From Paenibacillus sp. LS1 (GTDB lineage Bacteria; Bacillota; Bacilli; Paenibacillales; Paenibacillaceae): a stretch of DNA of 64,000 nt. Position numbers and translations under genes: made by a program. The stretch is from positions 868,001 through 932,000 of the forward strand of contig NZ_JAPDOE010000002.1 in the NCBI RefSeq assembly GCF_026013365.1. The letters are read 5' to 3'. Below the pieces are notes generated by a model. The model was not told the DNA's origin and searched no databases. It was given only the letters and a program-made list of their open reading frames with translations. Below are positions 16,665-26,169 of this stretch, one piece after another. Position 1 is the stretch's first letter. The number at the start of each line of letters is the position of its first letter.

Positions 16665-19490
16665 CTATTTGCGAGTCAGCAACAGACTGCCAAAACCGGA
16701 GGTATCTTGATACGAATTACCTGATGAATCACTCCAGATGGAGACACTGCTTCGCTTGCCATCCCCGGCGCCATCGTCATTAACCTGAAGATCGAATCCG
16801 ATCCATTTTCCCCCTTCACCCAGAACACTTTCCAGTGGTATTGCCACTTCAACTGTGTACCCCCCACTGGTTAGTCGAGTGGCTGATTTGAAGCTTTCCT
16901 TCTGTGCATTTCCTCCAAACGAACGCTCATTATCAAAATTAACCCGGTACTGGGCGTCATCCTCCTGGTAATATGTTGTCTGATCTTTGCTTGGGTCGAT
17001 AAAAATCTCGATCGAATCCTGCTCATGGGCATTGGAGCTTAATTTGCTGCGCAAAGGATCTTTCACATCTGCCAATACGTACAGGTATTTCTCATCCCAT
17101 AACAGTTGTGCAGTCGCCGTTGCACCAGAGTTACCGATTACCCAAACATCCGTTTTAATAGACGCAGCCTTTTTCCAGATGTCATCCTTTTTTGCATCAA
17201 TTACAGGTTTGCCATAAGTAACCTTAGTTTGTTTCAAGACAGAACCCAGCTTCAGTTTACCCCGGTTGACTGGTTTATCAGGTTGCTGATTGGAAATATC
17301 ATTCCATACGATCGTAGCTGTCTTTCCAGCAGCATGTTCATCCGTAATCCGGAAATCCAGAGACAAGACCTGCCCTTCGGTAAGTAAAGCAGCTGACATA
17401 GGCAGTGATACGTATACAACATAACCCGTTTTTGTCTCCTGTACGTTGTAAACATTTTTATCCTTGCCTTTACCGCCGTCCCGTTTGAACGTATATTGAC
17501 CATTTGCAGACGGCGGATTTTTTTTCTTGGCTGTTAGATCAACTTCAGAAGTTGCAGTGCCCGTACCCTTTACTTCTTCGGCGAGGAAAACTTGCACCTG
17601 ATCACCTTTACGACGTGTGGTATCCTTAACTTCTACCCGCAAATTCACCTTTTTGGCATCCCATAGCACTCTAGCTTCACCGGTAACCCCGGAAGTACCA
17701 TCTGCCAGATGATTAATATTTAGCCCTCTTACAGCACCCCAAAGAATATCTTCCTGTCCTTTGCGATCCGGCAGAGAAGGGCTGGCCTTAGGCGCTGTCC
17801 ATTCATTACGATAGATCGGAAGCGTGGTAGCATCCACCAGTGCCCAATAGGCCGGTTTTGCTTTTAATTTACGATCAAATAACAATGGTGCATCTTTGCG
17901 TCCTTTGACTGGATGGTTGTCAAGCCATGTACCATCATCCGCAAGTCCCCATACAGTCACACTGTCCATTACACCGCGTTTGCCCAAATCTTCGAACAAG
18001 TCGAACAGTTCACGATAACGATAAGCTTGTTGCAGCATTAATTCATCTGTGACAGGCATCTCCAGTTCAGAATTACTTGAATATATCGAAACGTCCAGCT
18101 CTGTCACCTGTACATTCACACCAAGAGCGATCACTTTCTCAAAAGCCTCACGAATGAGCTTTACATCCGGTCCGTACATCGACACATGCATCTGGAACCC
18201 CACCGCATCAATCGGTGTCCCTTTAGCCAGCAGTTTCTCTACAAGCTTCACCATATCATTCAGCTTGTTTCCATTGCCCTCCATTCCATAGTCATTAATC
18301 ACCAGTACAGCATCGGGGTCAGCCTCACGTGCATATCGGAAAGCCAGTTCAATGTAATCACTATCATCTCCGTCGCCATCCACATCCCCAATAATATCTC
18401 TCCACTTGGAATTACTGGCCCCATTCCGCAAGCCGCCTCCATCGGAGATTACTTCGTTAACGACATCCCATGTATGAACCTTTCCTTTGTACCGGGTCAC
18501 GATGGTCTGGATATGAGTTTTCATCCGCGCAAGCAACTGTTCCCGTGTGGCAGGTTTCGATGCGTCATTCGGATCGGTAAAGAACCACTCCGGTACCTGA
18601 CTGTGCCATAACAGCGTATGTCCTCTGACCTCCATATCATTTGCTTCGGCGAAGTTTACCAGACGATCCGCCTCTGACCAGACAAATTGTCCTTCCCGAG
18701 GCTGCATCGCATCCATTTTCATAAAATTACCGGCTGTAATGCTATTAAAATGTTTCGTCAACAACTGGGAATGCGGATCTTCAGATTCAAGTGCAGATTG
18801 GTCAATTGCCGCTCCCATTGCATAATATTGTCCCACGACATCCACTAAATTAGGAATGTTCGGTTCTATTTCAATTTTTTCGGCTGCCGTAATCAGAACA
18901 TCATCCACGTAAAAAGGAATCGTATCTGCCGGCGTCACTTCCGCTGACGTCTTCCATGGAGTCTCTGCATAGATTCGGAATCCGGTAATACCGCTATTTT
19001 CTCCCGGGATCATCACATCGGCCTCGATTTTTTTCCATTGCCCTTTGTTGAGGGTAGCAGAGGCAAACGTAACATATTCGCGACTCGAAGCGTCATTATT
19101 GTACTCTTTCTCCAGTGAACCGTTAATGACCTGACTGTCAGGTCCTTCATTGTACATGGCCCAAAATGAAATATGAACCGTGCTGCCCTTCTGTACATGG
19201 TTTATCACTTCAATTAAGGGTCCGTGGAATGTTTCGGTACGTGATGAGGTTCTCAGGCTGTGTGCACTGTCGTGGCCCACTTCCGTCACGATATCAAGCT
19301 TCTCACTCGCACGTGGACGCCATTGTCCCAACAGACCGTCCTCAAAATTAGCCTCAAATAGCGGTTCATCATCGCCTGTCTTAATGTCCGCAGCCGCCTG
19401 AGCATGCGCCTCTCTTGTGCCCATACTTGGGAACAGACTGAAGATCAATACTGCCGACAAGCACAAGCTCCACCATTTTCTCAAATGCAT
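16665..19490 (-). CDS. Modular secreted endo-1,4-beta-xylanase (GH10)
   Basis: A 941-residue secreted enzyme that cleaves xylan. A signal peptide (MHLRKWW...AHAQA, about 32 residues) is followed by a CBM22-like domain (about 40-195) and the GH10 catalytic domain (about 215-555). The acid/base Glu is in WDVVNEV and the nucleophile Glu in QVTELDVS. Two C-terminal CBM9-like modules fill about 590-750 and 770-941 (the second starting near KPVIDAKKDDIW). No S-layer (SLH) modules are seen, so it is probably released. The start was moved to ATG 19490, which has AAGGAGGAG 5 bases before it and begins a proper signal peptide. It is probably controlled by the LacI protein encoded just upstream. Confidence 0.95.
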   Translation of the reverse strand: MHLRKWWSLCLSAVLIFSLFPSMGTREAHAQAAADIKTGDDEPLFEANFEDGLLGQWRPRASEKLDIVTEVGHDSAHSLRTSSRTETFHGPLIEVINHVQKGSTVHISFWAMYNEGPDSQVINGSLEKEYNNDASSREYVTFASATLNKGQWKKIEADVMIPGENSGITGFRIYAETPWKTSAEVTPADTIPFYVDDVLITAAEKIEIEPNIPNLVDVVGQYYAMGAAIDQSALESEDPHSQLLTKHFNSITAGNFMKMDAMQPREGQFVWSEADRLVNFAEANDMEVRGHTLLWHSQVPEWFFTDPNDASKPATREQLLARMKTHIQTIVTRYKGKVHTWDVVNEVISDGGGLRNGASNSKWRDIIGDVDGDGDDSDYIELAFRYAREADPDAVLVINDYGMEGNGNKLNDMVKLVEKLLAKGTPIDAVGFQMHVSMYGPDVKLIREAFEKVIALGVNVQVTELDVSIYSSNSELEMPVTDELMLQQAYRYRELFDLFEDLGKRGVMDSVTVWGLADDGTWLDNHPVKGRKDAPLLFDRKLKAKPAYWALVDATTLPIYRNEWTAPKASPSLPDRKGQEDILWGAVRGLNINHLADGTSGVTGEARVLWDAKKVNLRVEVKDTTRRKGDQVQVFLAEEVKGTGTATSEVDLTAKKKNPPSANGQYTFKRDGGKGKDKNVYNVQETKTGYVVYVSLPMSAALLTEGQVLSLDFRITDEHAAGKTATIVWNDISNQQPDKPVNRGKLKLGSVLKQTKVTYGKPVIDAKKDDIWKKAASIKTDVWVIGNSGATATAQLLWDEKYLYVLADVKDPLRSKLSSNAHEQDSIEIFIDPSKDQTTYYQEDDAQYRVNFDNERSFGGNAQKESFKSATRLTSGGYTVEVAIPLESVLGEGGKWIGFDLQVNDDGAGDGKRSSVSIWSDSSGNSYQDTSGFGSLLLTRK

Positions 19491-19600
19491 CTGATCTCCT
19501 CCTTGGTTCGTTTTTTGTAAAGAAAACCTTTGCTCTGCCATGTGCCAGCCCTTTACAAGATCGTTGTGCAGCATGGGATAGACGCTAATGGACAGAAAAT

Positions 19601-19652
19601 TGTAAGCACTTTCATTATACGATTGCCAGCAAACTTTGTTTACCCGTTAAAC
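19601..19652 (-). promoter_or_regulatory. Xylanase promoter with two operator candidates
   Basis: On the minus strand -35 TAAACA (19637-19642), 17-bp spacer, -10 TATAAT (19614-19619). A palindrome GTTTA-N5-TAAAC (19638-19652) covers the -35 box. A cre-like site TGTAAGCACTTTCA (19601-19614) lies right after the -10 box; it matches the CcpA consensus except for the central CG. Substrate-specific and catabolite control are inferred. Confidence 0.6.
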
Positions 19653-19711
19653 TATAGGACTTGCACCACTCCATAAACCATATGTTTCCATATGAGATAT
19701 AGAACGACAAA

Positions 19712-19735
19712 AAGCACAGCTTATTAGCTGTGCTT
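19712..19735 (-). terminator. Terminator of the upstream lacI-type gene
   Basis: Stem AAGCACAGCT (19712-19721), loop TATT, AGCTGTGCTT (19726-19735); the minus strand continues TTTTTGTCG. It ends the regulator transcript before the xylanase promoter. Confidence 0.85.
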
Positions 19736-19755
19736 CATGTAAACATCTTTACTAT

Positions 19756-20760
19756 TTACGTTTTTAAGGGTGCTGTTGTCTGACGGATCACCAGATTGGA
19801 GGGTTCCGTAACGACGGGAGGAGAATAAGCCGGGTTCTCGATCATGGCAATCAGATATTCGATGGACTTAATGCCAATGGAATAGATATTCTGATTCACC
19901 GTGGTCAATCCTGGTTTGAACACCTCGGCATAATACGTGTTGTCGAATCCAACAACCGAGATATCTTCTGGTACACGCAGTCCATGCTTTTCAATCTCAT
20001 GAATCGCACCAAAGGCAGACATATCCGAAGCACAGACAATCCCCGTTGGTTGATCCTGAAGTGCCAACAATCGTCGGGCAGCCTTGCTTCCCCCGTCGAA
20101 TGAATAATCGCAGACTTCCAGATATACCGTAGAATACGGAATACCACATTCTTTCAGCCCTTCCCGATATCCTTCCAATCGCAGATTGGCTACGGCAGGT
20201 CCAAGGGTGCCTGAAATATAGGCAATTTTGTGATGCCCAAGCTCATGCAAATGTTTGACACTCATGGAGATCCCGTTTGCGTTATCCGTTGTAATGTATC
20301 CGGCACGCTTGCCTAACATGTCTGTATCAACAAACATCGTCGGAATTTCCGCATCCACCAGTTCCTGAATACTCGCGTTTTCTCTGCCTTCCCCGAACAC
20401 TACAACGCCATCCACATTACGACTGCGGCAATGTTTGATGAACGAGTATGTCGGGTCATCGAATCGAGTAGACAAACGGACAAGATCATATCCACTGTTC
20501 TCCAGCGCAGTCTTGATACCTTCCAGCAACTCCGACACAAAAGGGTTCGTAAACGGAACCGTTAACAATACGCCCACCGTCCATGAACGGCGTTTGACAA
20601 GTCCACGTGCGACCACATTGGGTTGATATTTCAATAATTCGATGGCTATATTGACTTTTTTGCGCGTTTTTTCACTTACATCGGGATAATCGTTTATCAC
20701 TTTGGAAACGGTTGCAACAGATACTCCCGCTTCCTTGGCCACATCATGGATAGAAGCCAT
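19756..20760 (-). CDS. LacI-family transcriptional regulator (xylanase-linked)
   Basis: A 334-residue repressor-type protein. The N-terminal helix-turn-helix reads MASIHDVAKEAGVSVATVSKVIN, with the LacI hinge helix near KYQPNVVARGL. A periplasmic-binding-like sugar domain fills 60-330 (VVVFGEG, ISVVGFDNTYYAEV). The ATG has GAGGTGA upstream. It is encoded immediately before the xylanase gene in the same direction but is separated by a terminator. A role in sensing xylan breakdown products is inferred from position only. Confidence 0.9.
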   Translation of the reverse strand: MASIHDVAKEAGVSVATVSKVINDYPDVSEKTRKKVNIAIELLKYQPNVVARGLVKRRSWTVGVLLTVPFTNPFVSELLEGIKTALENSGYDLVRLSTRFDDPTYSFIKHCRSRNVDGVVVFGEGRENASIQELVDAEIPTMFVDTDMLGKRAGYITTDNANGISMSVKHLHELGHHKIAYISGTLGPAVANLRLEGYREGLKECGIPYSTVYLEVCDYSFDGGSKAARRLLALQDQPTGIVCASDMSAFGAIHEIEKHGLRVPEDISVVGFDNTYYAEVFKPGLTTVNQNIYSIGIKSIEYLIAMIENPAYSPPVVTEPSNLVIRQTTAPLKT

Positions 20761-20889
20761 CTGATCACCTCAACCTCTTTCAAATCCCCTGTCTCCGGCT
20801 GCATTTTCTATAACATCGGCAGGTTTGTCTACCCATTATAGCTTAAAACAGCCTGAAACGGTATGGAAGCTTCCTAATGGTTTTAACGT

Positions 20890-21897
20890 CTATTCCTGCT
20901 GTTCCAGTTTCTTCAAATCCAGAGACAGTTTCTCCATTGTTGTAGCAAATACAGCAAGTTCAGCTGAGCGTGAAGCTTGACTCCGTGCACCGCGGGACGT
21001 ATGATCCGACTCCTGCTGCACACTGCTCAGTTTCTTCATGATCTGTGCCAGATTAGACTGAATTTTACCCTGAGCATCCCGGGAACTGGCCGCAAGCTTG
21101 CGCACCTCACTGGCGACCACTTCAAACCCTCGTCCAAACTCTCCTGCATGAGCAGCTTCAATCGCTGCATTCAGACCGACAAGATGACTCTGATCCGATA
21201 TCTCGCGAATGAGTTCACCCATTTTTCCAATCTGATTGATCTCCCCAGTCAATTCAGTGAGCAGAACTTGAGCCTGATCCTGAGAAGCCGCTGTTTCTTT
21301 GGCTACACTCGAGATCGCCAGGGCATTTTCATTTAATTCACTAATCATGCCCGTAAGTTCTTGCGTAATCTGCGTGATCGCCTGTAATGTATGTTGTTGA
21401 TCATCGGCAAGCTGAGATAATTTTTCTTTTTCTTTCTTCTCATAGGCCTCAAGGACAAGCTGTGAATCCAGATTGAACATTTTGCTAAGCGCCTGGATGA
21501 CCAGATGCCAGGAATCAGGGATAACCTGTTGGAATATGCTTGTTGCGATATCTAGGTAGACCATATAGGAGCCCAGATAATAATCTTCGGACAGACCAAT
21601 ACGGGAATGCACAAGTCCAATCGCGATCCGTTGCTCAATATATGCGTCGTCCACGACCCCGTCCGTCATCGATAACCAGTACATCTTCTGTGTTTCTTTG
21701 AGACGATCAATGGTAGAGAATCGGGCGATCAGATCAACCAATTCAGGATAATTCCCCACATGATTGTAGAAATGATCCACCACTTCATTAACGACTTTTT
21801 TAAAAACAGGCCGATGATCGGCAAGCAGGGTTAGATCCCCTGCGGTTAATCCCATGTAATCAAGTTGCTTCTGTCTTGTTGCGGAAATACTGCTCAT
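20890..21897 (-). CDS. Globin-coupled methyl-accepting-type transducer (HemAT-like)
   Basis: A 335-residue soluble protein. Residues 1-165 are a sensor globin, with the likely proximal His in [11 protein letters not shown]. The rest is a short MCP signalling domain with the conserved tip [27 protein letters not shown]. No membrane segment is present, so it is a cytosolic oxygen or redox sensor. It is about 90 residues shorter than Bacillus HemAT. ATG 21897 was preferred, but AAGGAG lies 15 bases away. A GTG at 21927 has no ribosome site at all, so the start is uncertain. Confidence 0.85.
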   Translation of the reverse strand: MSSISATRQKQLDYMGLTAGDLTLLADHRPVFKKVVNEVVDHFYNHVGNYPELVDLIARFSTIDRLKETQKMYWLSMTDGVVDDAYIEQRIAIGLVHSRIGLSEDYYLGSYMVYLDIATSIFQQVIPDSWHLVIQALSKMFNLDSQLVLEAYEKKEKEKLSQLADDQQHTLQAITQITQELTGMISELNENALAISSVAKETAASQDQAQVLLTELTGEINQIGKMGELIREISDQSHLVGLNAAIEAAHAGEFGRGFEVVASEVRKLAASSRDAQGKIQSNLAQIMKKLSSVQQESDHTSRGARSQASRSAELAVFATTMEKLSLDLKKLEQQE

Positions 21898-22068
21898 ATC
21901 TGGTTCAGTCAGCTCCTTAATAAACACTATATTACTTTAAATTGTAAATATATGTATCGATTATAGACTAAAATACCTAAATATACATATACCATTAGAA
22001 CTAATTCTCTTTAAAATTAACCTTATTTGTCAGCTTTTTAGATGTATAAGATCCTCATCGAACTAAAA

Positions 22069-22105
22069 AGGCCCCGACCCTGCTGTGAAGGAGCCTCACA
22101 GCAGG
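22069..22105 (-). terminator. Terminator of prkA
   Basis: Stem CCTGCTGTGA (22079-22088) and TCACAGCAGG (22096-22105), 10 bp. On the minus strand GTCGGGGCC and then TTTTT follow, so the T tract is offset from the stem. Confidence 0.6.
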
Positions 22106-22140
22106 CATCAGGAGCCTGATCCGGAATGGTTCGTTGCCGA

Positions 22141-24036
22141 TTAGCGATTAAGCAGACTGCCCACATAACGTAACAGTTCATTCGCGCTGGCTGCGGTATA
22201 TCCATGTTCCTCAATTAACCGTTTGATCACTTCATTCATACGTTTCAATTGGGTGGCATCCGGTGTTTTGGTTGAGGTTGTGATCTTGACGATGTCTTTC
22301 AGGTCAGTAAACAACTTCTTCTCAATCGCTTCACGCAGACGATCATGGCTGCTATATTCGAACTTGCGCTCCTTGCGGGAGTATGCCGAGATTCGGATCA
22401 GAATCTCTTCCCTGAATGCTTTCTTCGCATTTTCGGAGATCCCGATCTGCTCTTCGATGGAACGCATCAAACGCTCATCCGGGTCCATCTCTTCATCCGT
22501 GAGCGGATCACGAATTTTGGACCAGTTGCAGAATGCTTCAATGTTATCGAGATAATTCTCGAACAACGTTCTGGCCGACTCTTCGAACGAGTACACAAAT
22601 GCTTTTTGCACTTCCTTCTTAGCCAGTTCATCATACTCCTTGCGTGCAAGAGCGATAAAGTTCAGATAACGCTCCCGCTCTTCCTTCGTAATCGAAGCAT
22701 GCTGGTCCAGACCGTCCTTGATGGCCCGTAGAATATCCAGCGCGTTAATGCACTGAAGATCTTGCTTGATCAAAGCACTAGATATCCGGTTGATGACATA
22801 CCGTGGGTCAATGCCAGACATCCCTTCATCCAGATACTCATTTTGCATCTCGCGCAGATCAGCTTCTTTGTACCCTTCCACTTCTTCACCATCATACATC
22901 CGCATTTTTTTAACGAGATCCATGCCCTGTTTCTTTGTTTCCTTCAAGCGGGTAAGTATGGAAAAAATGGCTGCAGTCCGCAGTGCATGCGGTGCAATAT
23001 GAACATGCTTCATGTCACTTTGCTGAATCAGCTTGGCATAGATTTTCTCTTCTTCGGACACCTTCAGATTGTAAGGAATCGGCATAACAATCATCCGGGA
23101 CTGCAGTGCCTCATTCTTCTTATTGGAGATAAACGACTTATACTCCGATTCATTCGTATGCGCCACAATCATTTCATCCGCACTAATTAAGGCGAAGCGT
23201 CCTGCTTTGAAATTACCTTCTTGCGTGAGCGACAAGAGATTCCACAGGAATTTCTCATCACATTTCAACATCTCCTGGAACTCCATCAATCCACGATTCG
23301 CCTTGTTCAACTCCCCATCAAAACGATAGGCACGTGGATCGGACTCGGATCCAAACTCCGTAATGGTGGAGAAGTCGATACTACCGGTCAGGTCGGCAAT
23401 GTCCTGTGATTTCGGATCAGATGGACTGAACGTTCCTATCCCCACCCGATTATCTTCGGAAACAAGGACCCGTTCCACCGGCACCTTGCTGATATCACCA
23501 CCATATTCGGTACGCAGTCTCATCTGGCAGGATGGGCAAAGGTTACCCTCAATGCGGACTCCGATTTCCTTTTCCACTTCAGGACGAAGCTCCAGTGGAA
23601 TCAGATGCAGCGGTTCCTCGTGCATCGGGCATCCATCAATGGCGTATATGGCACCTTTCTCTGTCCGTGAGAACTGTTCAAGCCCCCGCTTGAGCAGCGT
23701 CACCAGCGTCGATTTACCTCCGCTTACGGGACCCATCAGGAGCAAGATCCGTTTACGTACATCCAGACGGCGTGCTGCCGAGTGAAAGTATTCTTCGACC
23801 AGCTTTTCAATCGATCGATCCAGTCCGAAGATCTCCTGCTCAAAAAACTTGTACCGCTTATGCCCACCTACTTCTTCCACGCCAAACGATTCAATCATCT
23901 CATACACTCTGGCGTGAGCCGTCATTGCCGGAGTCGGGTCCTCTCTCAGCATCGCAATATAATCTTCAAATGTTCCGTTCCATGTCAAACGGTCACTCTC
24001 TGCCCGATGTTCCGCAACGCGTTCAAAAATATTCAT
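22141..24036 (-). CDS. prkA: PrkA serine protein kinase / AAA+ protein
   Basis: A 631-residue protein, the exact usual length of PrkA. It has an AAA+-like N-terminal part with Walker A GPVSGGKST near residue 110 and a C-terminal domain resembling kinase folds (ends ASANELLRYVGSLL). A four-Cys-like stretch CPMHEEP...CPSCQMR sits in the middle. In Bacillus it is a sporulation gene that works with yhbH; newer work on the family points to ATP-dependent protease activity. ATG 24036 has GGGAGG 8 bases upstream; a longer frame to 24102 lacks one. It is separated from yhbH-spoVR by the c-di-GMP, xylanase and globin genes. Confidence 0.95.
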   Translation of the reverse strand: MNIFERVAEHRAESDRLTWNGTFEDYIAMLREDPTPAMTAHARVYEMIESFGVEEVGGHKRYKFFEQEIFGLDRSIEKLVEEYFHSAARRLDVRKRILLLMGPVSGGKSTLVTLLKRGLEQFSRTEKGAIYAIDGCPMHEEPLHLIPLELRPEVEKEIGVRIEGNLCPSCQMRLRTEYGGDISKVPVERVLVSEDNRVGIGTFSPSDPKSQDIADLTGSIDFSTITEFGSESDPRAYRFDGELNKANRGLMEFQEMLKCDEKFLWNLLSLTQEGNFKAGRFALISADEMIVAHTNESEYKSFISNKKNEALQSRMIVMPIPYNLKVSEEEKIYAKLIQQSDMKHVHIAPHALRTAAIFSILTRLKETKKQGMDLVKKMRMYDGEEVEGYKEADLREMQNEYLDEGMSGIDPRYVINRISSALIKQDLQCINALDILRAIKDGLDQHASITKEERERYLNFIALARKEYDELAKKEVQKAFVYSFEESARTLFENYLDNIEAFCNWSKIRDPLTDEEMDPDERLMRSIEEQIGISENAKKAFREEILIRISAYSRKERKFEYSSHDRLREAIEKKLFTDLKDIVKITTSTKTPDATQLKRMNEVIKRLIEEHGYTAASANELLRYVGSLLNR

Positions 24037-24397
24037 GCTTGGTACCTCCCATGGCTCCTTTAGTGTGATTGTCAACCATTCCGAATGGTATGAAGAAATC
24101 AATAGAATTGCGGCTCCTGCTTGAATACCAATCTCGCGGTCCTGTTTAGTCCCGCCACCCTCTGTCCAAACGTCTTGTTTTGTTGTGAAAAGTGTATTAC
24201 ATACCTATGCGGCAATTCGGATAAGTTGACCTCTTTTTTTCAATCACCCGCTTCGAATTTTGGCTTTTCCCTGTTCTATCAGACATCTTGTGCCTTCAGA
24301 AAAAAAAGAACGAATATGATATAATGAGGGTTCTAAATTCAGGAAACCGGACAACACATGGTCAGAGACAGGCCACTTCAGGAAAGGAGCACGGACG
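24037..24397. other. Intergenic region between prkA and the DUF2161 gene
   Basis: Divergent promoters must lie here. For the plus-strand gene a TATAAT is at 24320-24325 with no good -35 box. For prkA no box could be recognised. No repeats, hairpins or small genes were seen. Confidence 0.4.
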
Positions 24398-25243
24398 ATG
24401 GCAGTGCAATACGAAACTGAATTATATTCGCCTGTGAAGGCTTTCTTCGAGCAGCGCGGCTTCGACGTCAAGGCGGAAGTCAGACATTGTGACCTCGTAG
24501 GGGTCAGATCGGACCAGGACGAACCACTGATTGTGGAGATGAAAAAAACATTTAACCTCTCCCTATTGTTGCAGGGTATGCAGCGATTGAAGCTTAGCCC
24601 GTTCGTGTATCTGGCCGTCGAGCGCAATCGCAGCAAACGCGGAGCCGTGAACCAACGCTGGAGCGAACTGACCGCACTATGCAGACAGCTTGGTCTGGGG
24701 CTGCTGACTGTCACATTTTACAAAACCAAAGCTCCCCTGATTGATGTACTGTGCGAACCATCTGCCCAGACGGCCCTCAATAGCCACAATCAAGTTACCC
24801 GCAAAAGCGGTGTTCGGCGGAAACGCTTGCTCAAGGAATTCGACGAACGCAGCGGAGACTACAATACGGGAGGCAGCACACGCAGACAGCTGGTCACCGC
24901 ATATCGTGAGAAGGCCTTACGTGTCGCATCCGCTCTACGAACGAACGGAGAAGCCTCTCCGGCCAACCTTGCCAGACAGACAGGTGTAGGTTCTGCCGCG
25001 GCGATTCTGCAAAAAAATTATTATGGCTGGTTTGAACGCCTCTCCCGCGGAAAGTATATTCTGACGATCAAGGGAGTACAGGCGTTAACCGAGCATGCAC
25101 ACATGCTTGAGGATAATCATATGATTGAACGAACCATTAATGAACTTGATGTAACGTATACGGGATCTGCTGACAACCAGGACGACCTTGCACACATCGC
25201 TGAAGCAGCAGAGCAGTACTTGAAAAATACAGGCCATATCTAA
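24398..25243 (+). CDS. DUF2161 protein with PD-(D/E)xK nuclease-like core
   Basis: A 281-residue cytosolic protein. The N-terminal half matches the DUF2161 (PD-(D/E)xK phosphodiesterase-like) family: VRHCDLVGVR...LIVEMKK supplies the Asp and the Glu-x-Lys of the active site. A basic linker (SGVRRKRLLKEF) follows. The C-terminal part (TNGEASPANLARQTGVGSAAAIL...YYGWFERLSRGKYILT) looks like a winged helix. It could act on DNA, but no substrate is known. AAAGGAG lies 9 bases before the ATG. It is monocistronic. Confidence 0.85.
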   Translation: MAVQYETELYSPVKAFFEQRGFDVKAEVRHCDLVGVRSDQDEPLIVEMKKTFNLSLLLQGMQRLKLSPFVYLAVERNRSKRGAVNQRWSELTALCRQLGLGLLTVTFYKTKAPLIDVLCEPSAQTALNSHNQVTRKSGVRRKRLLKEFDERSGDYNTGGSTRRQLVTAYREKALRVASALRTNGEASPANLARQTGVGSAAAILQKNYYGWFERLSRGKYILTIKGVQALTEHAHMLEDNHMIERTINELDVTYTGSADNQDDLAHIAEAAEQYLKNTGHI

Positions 25244-25288
25244 TTCGGAATCATCTGACGTAAAGGATGCGAAAATATGAGAACACAA

Positions 25289-25329
25289 AAAAACACCTGT
25301 AATCTCCAGTGGAGACTACAGGTGTTTTT
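25289..25329. terminator. Bidirectional terminator, DUF2161 / azoreductase
   Basis: AAAAACACCTGTA pairs with ACAGGTGTTTTT, with an inner TCTCC/GGAGA stem. A-rich left flank and T-rich right flank suit both converging genes. Confidence 0.85.
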
Positions 25330-25354
25330 GTATGTTCTATATAAAAGAATGCTA

Positions 25355-25981
25355 TTAGAATTTTACTGCTACTTCGGAAGCCAATTTCAGACCTGCAGTA
25401 ACGATTTCTTCAGCACGATCTGCAGAAGCGTTATGTCCTTCAACGATAACTACTTCTGGGCTTTGAATGCCCCACAAGCCGAGAACTGTTTTCAGGAAGT
25501 TCAGGGACATTTCAGCAGCTGCCATTGGGCCTTCGGAATATACGCCACCACGTGCGTTAAGCAAAGCTACTTTTTTGTCGCCAGCAAGTCCTACAGGACC
25601 TTCAGCAGTGTATTTGAATGTTTTACCAGCTTGGCTCAGGTAAGCAATGTAGTTTACCAATGGAGCTGGAACAGTGAAGTTCCACAGTGGGAATGCAAAT
25701 ACAACTTTGTCAGCTGCAAGGAATTGATCTTGCAATTGTGCTGCAAGTGAAGCTGCTTTTTGCTCGTCAGCTGTCAGTTCAAAACCGTTAGCTGCTTTGT
25801 AAGTACCAGTGATTGCAGTGTTACCGTAGAATGGGAATTCTGTATTGTAGAGATCCAACTCAGTAACTGTGTCACCTGGGTGGGACTCTTTGTATGCGCT
25901 CAAGAATGCATCGTACAATTTAACGCTGACTGCTTGATCTGCAGGACGGTCATTTGCTTTTACGAATAAAATATTAGACAT
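25355..25981 (-). CDS. azoR: FMN-dependent NADH-azoreductase
   Basis: A 208-residue flavodoxin-fold quinone/azo reductase. It opens MSNILFVKANDRPADQAVS (phosphate loop of FMN) and contains FAFPLWNFTVPAPLVNYI and LLNARGGVYSEGP, both typical of AzoR. It probably reduces quinones and electrophiles with NADH. The start is ATG 25981, with GGGGGA about 10 bases upstream. Codons are strongly biased (many GCT, GTA, AAC), suggesting high expression. No regulator lies beside it. Confidence 0.93.
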   Translation of the reverse strand: MSNILFVKANDRPADQAVSVKLYDAFLSAYKESHPGDTVTELDLYNTEFPFYGNTAITGTYKAANGFELTADEQKAASLAAQLQDQFLAADKVVFAFPLWNFTVPAPLVNYIAYLSQAGKTFKYTAEGPVGLAGDKKVALLNARGGVYSEGPMAAAEMSLNFLKTVLGLWGIQSPEVVIVEGHNASADRAEEIVTAGLKLASEVAVKF

Positions 25982-26169
25982 GTTGAATTTTCCCCCGTTA
26001 GATAAAATATATGAGCGCTTTTCCTGAACTCGCCACAATTGCAGCTTATATAAAGAAACCAACAACTCATTAATTCATATTATATATAAAAATGTTAGTG
26101 GATGCAATAACGTAATCACGATGTTCATGAACCAATTTGCAATTTGCTACAATCTATTTTCGATTCGAC

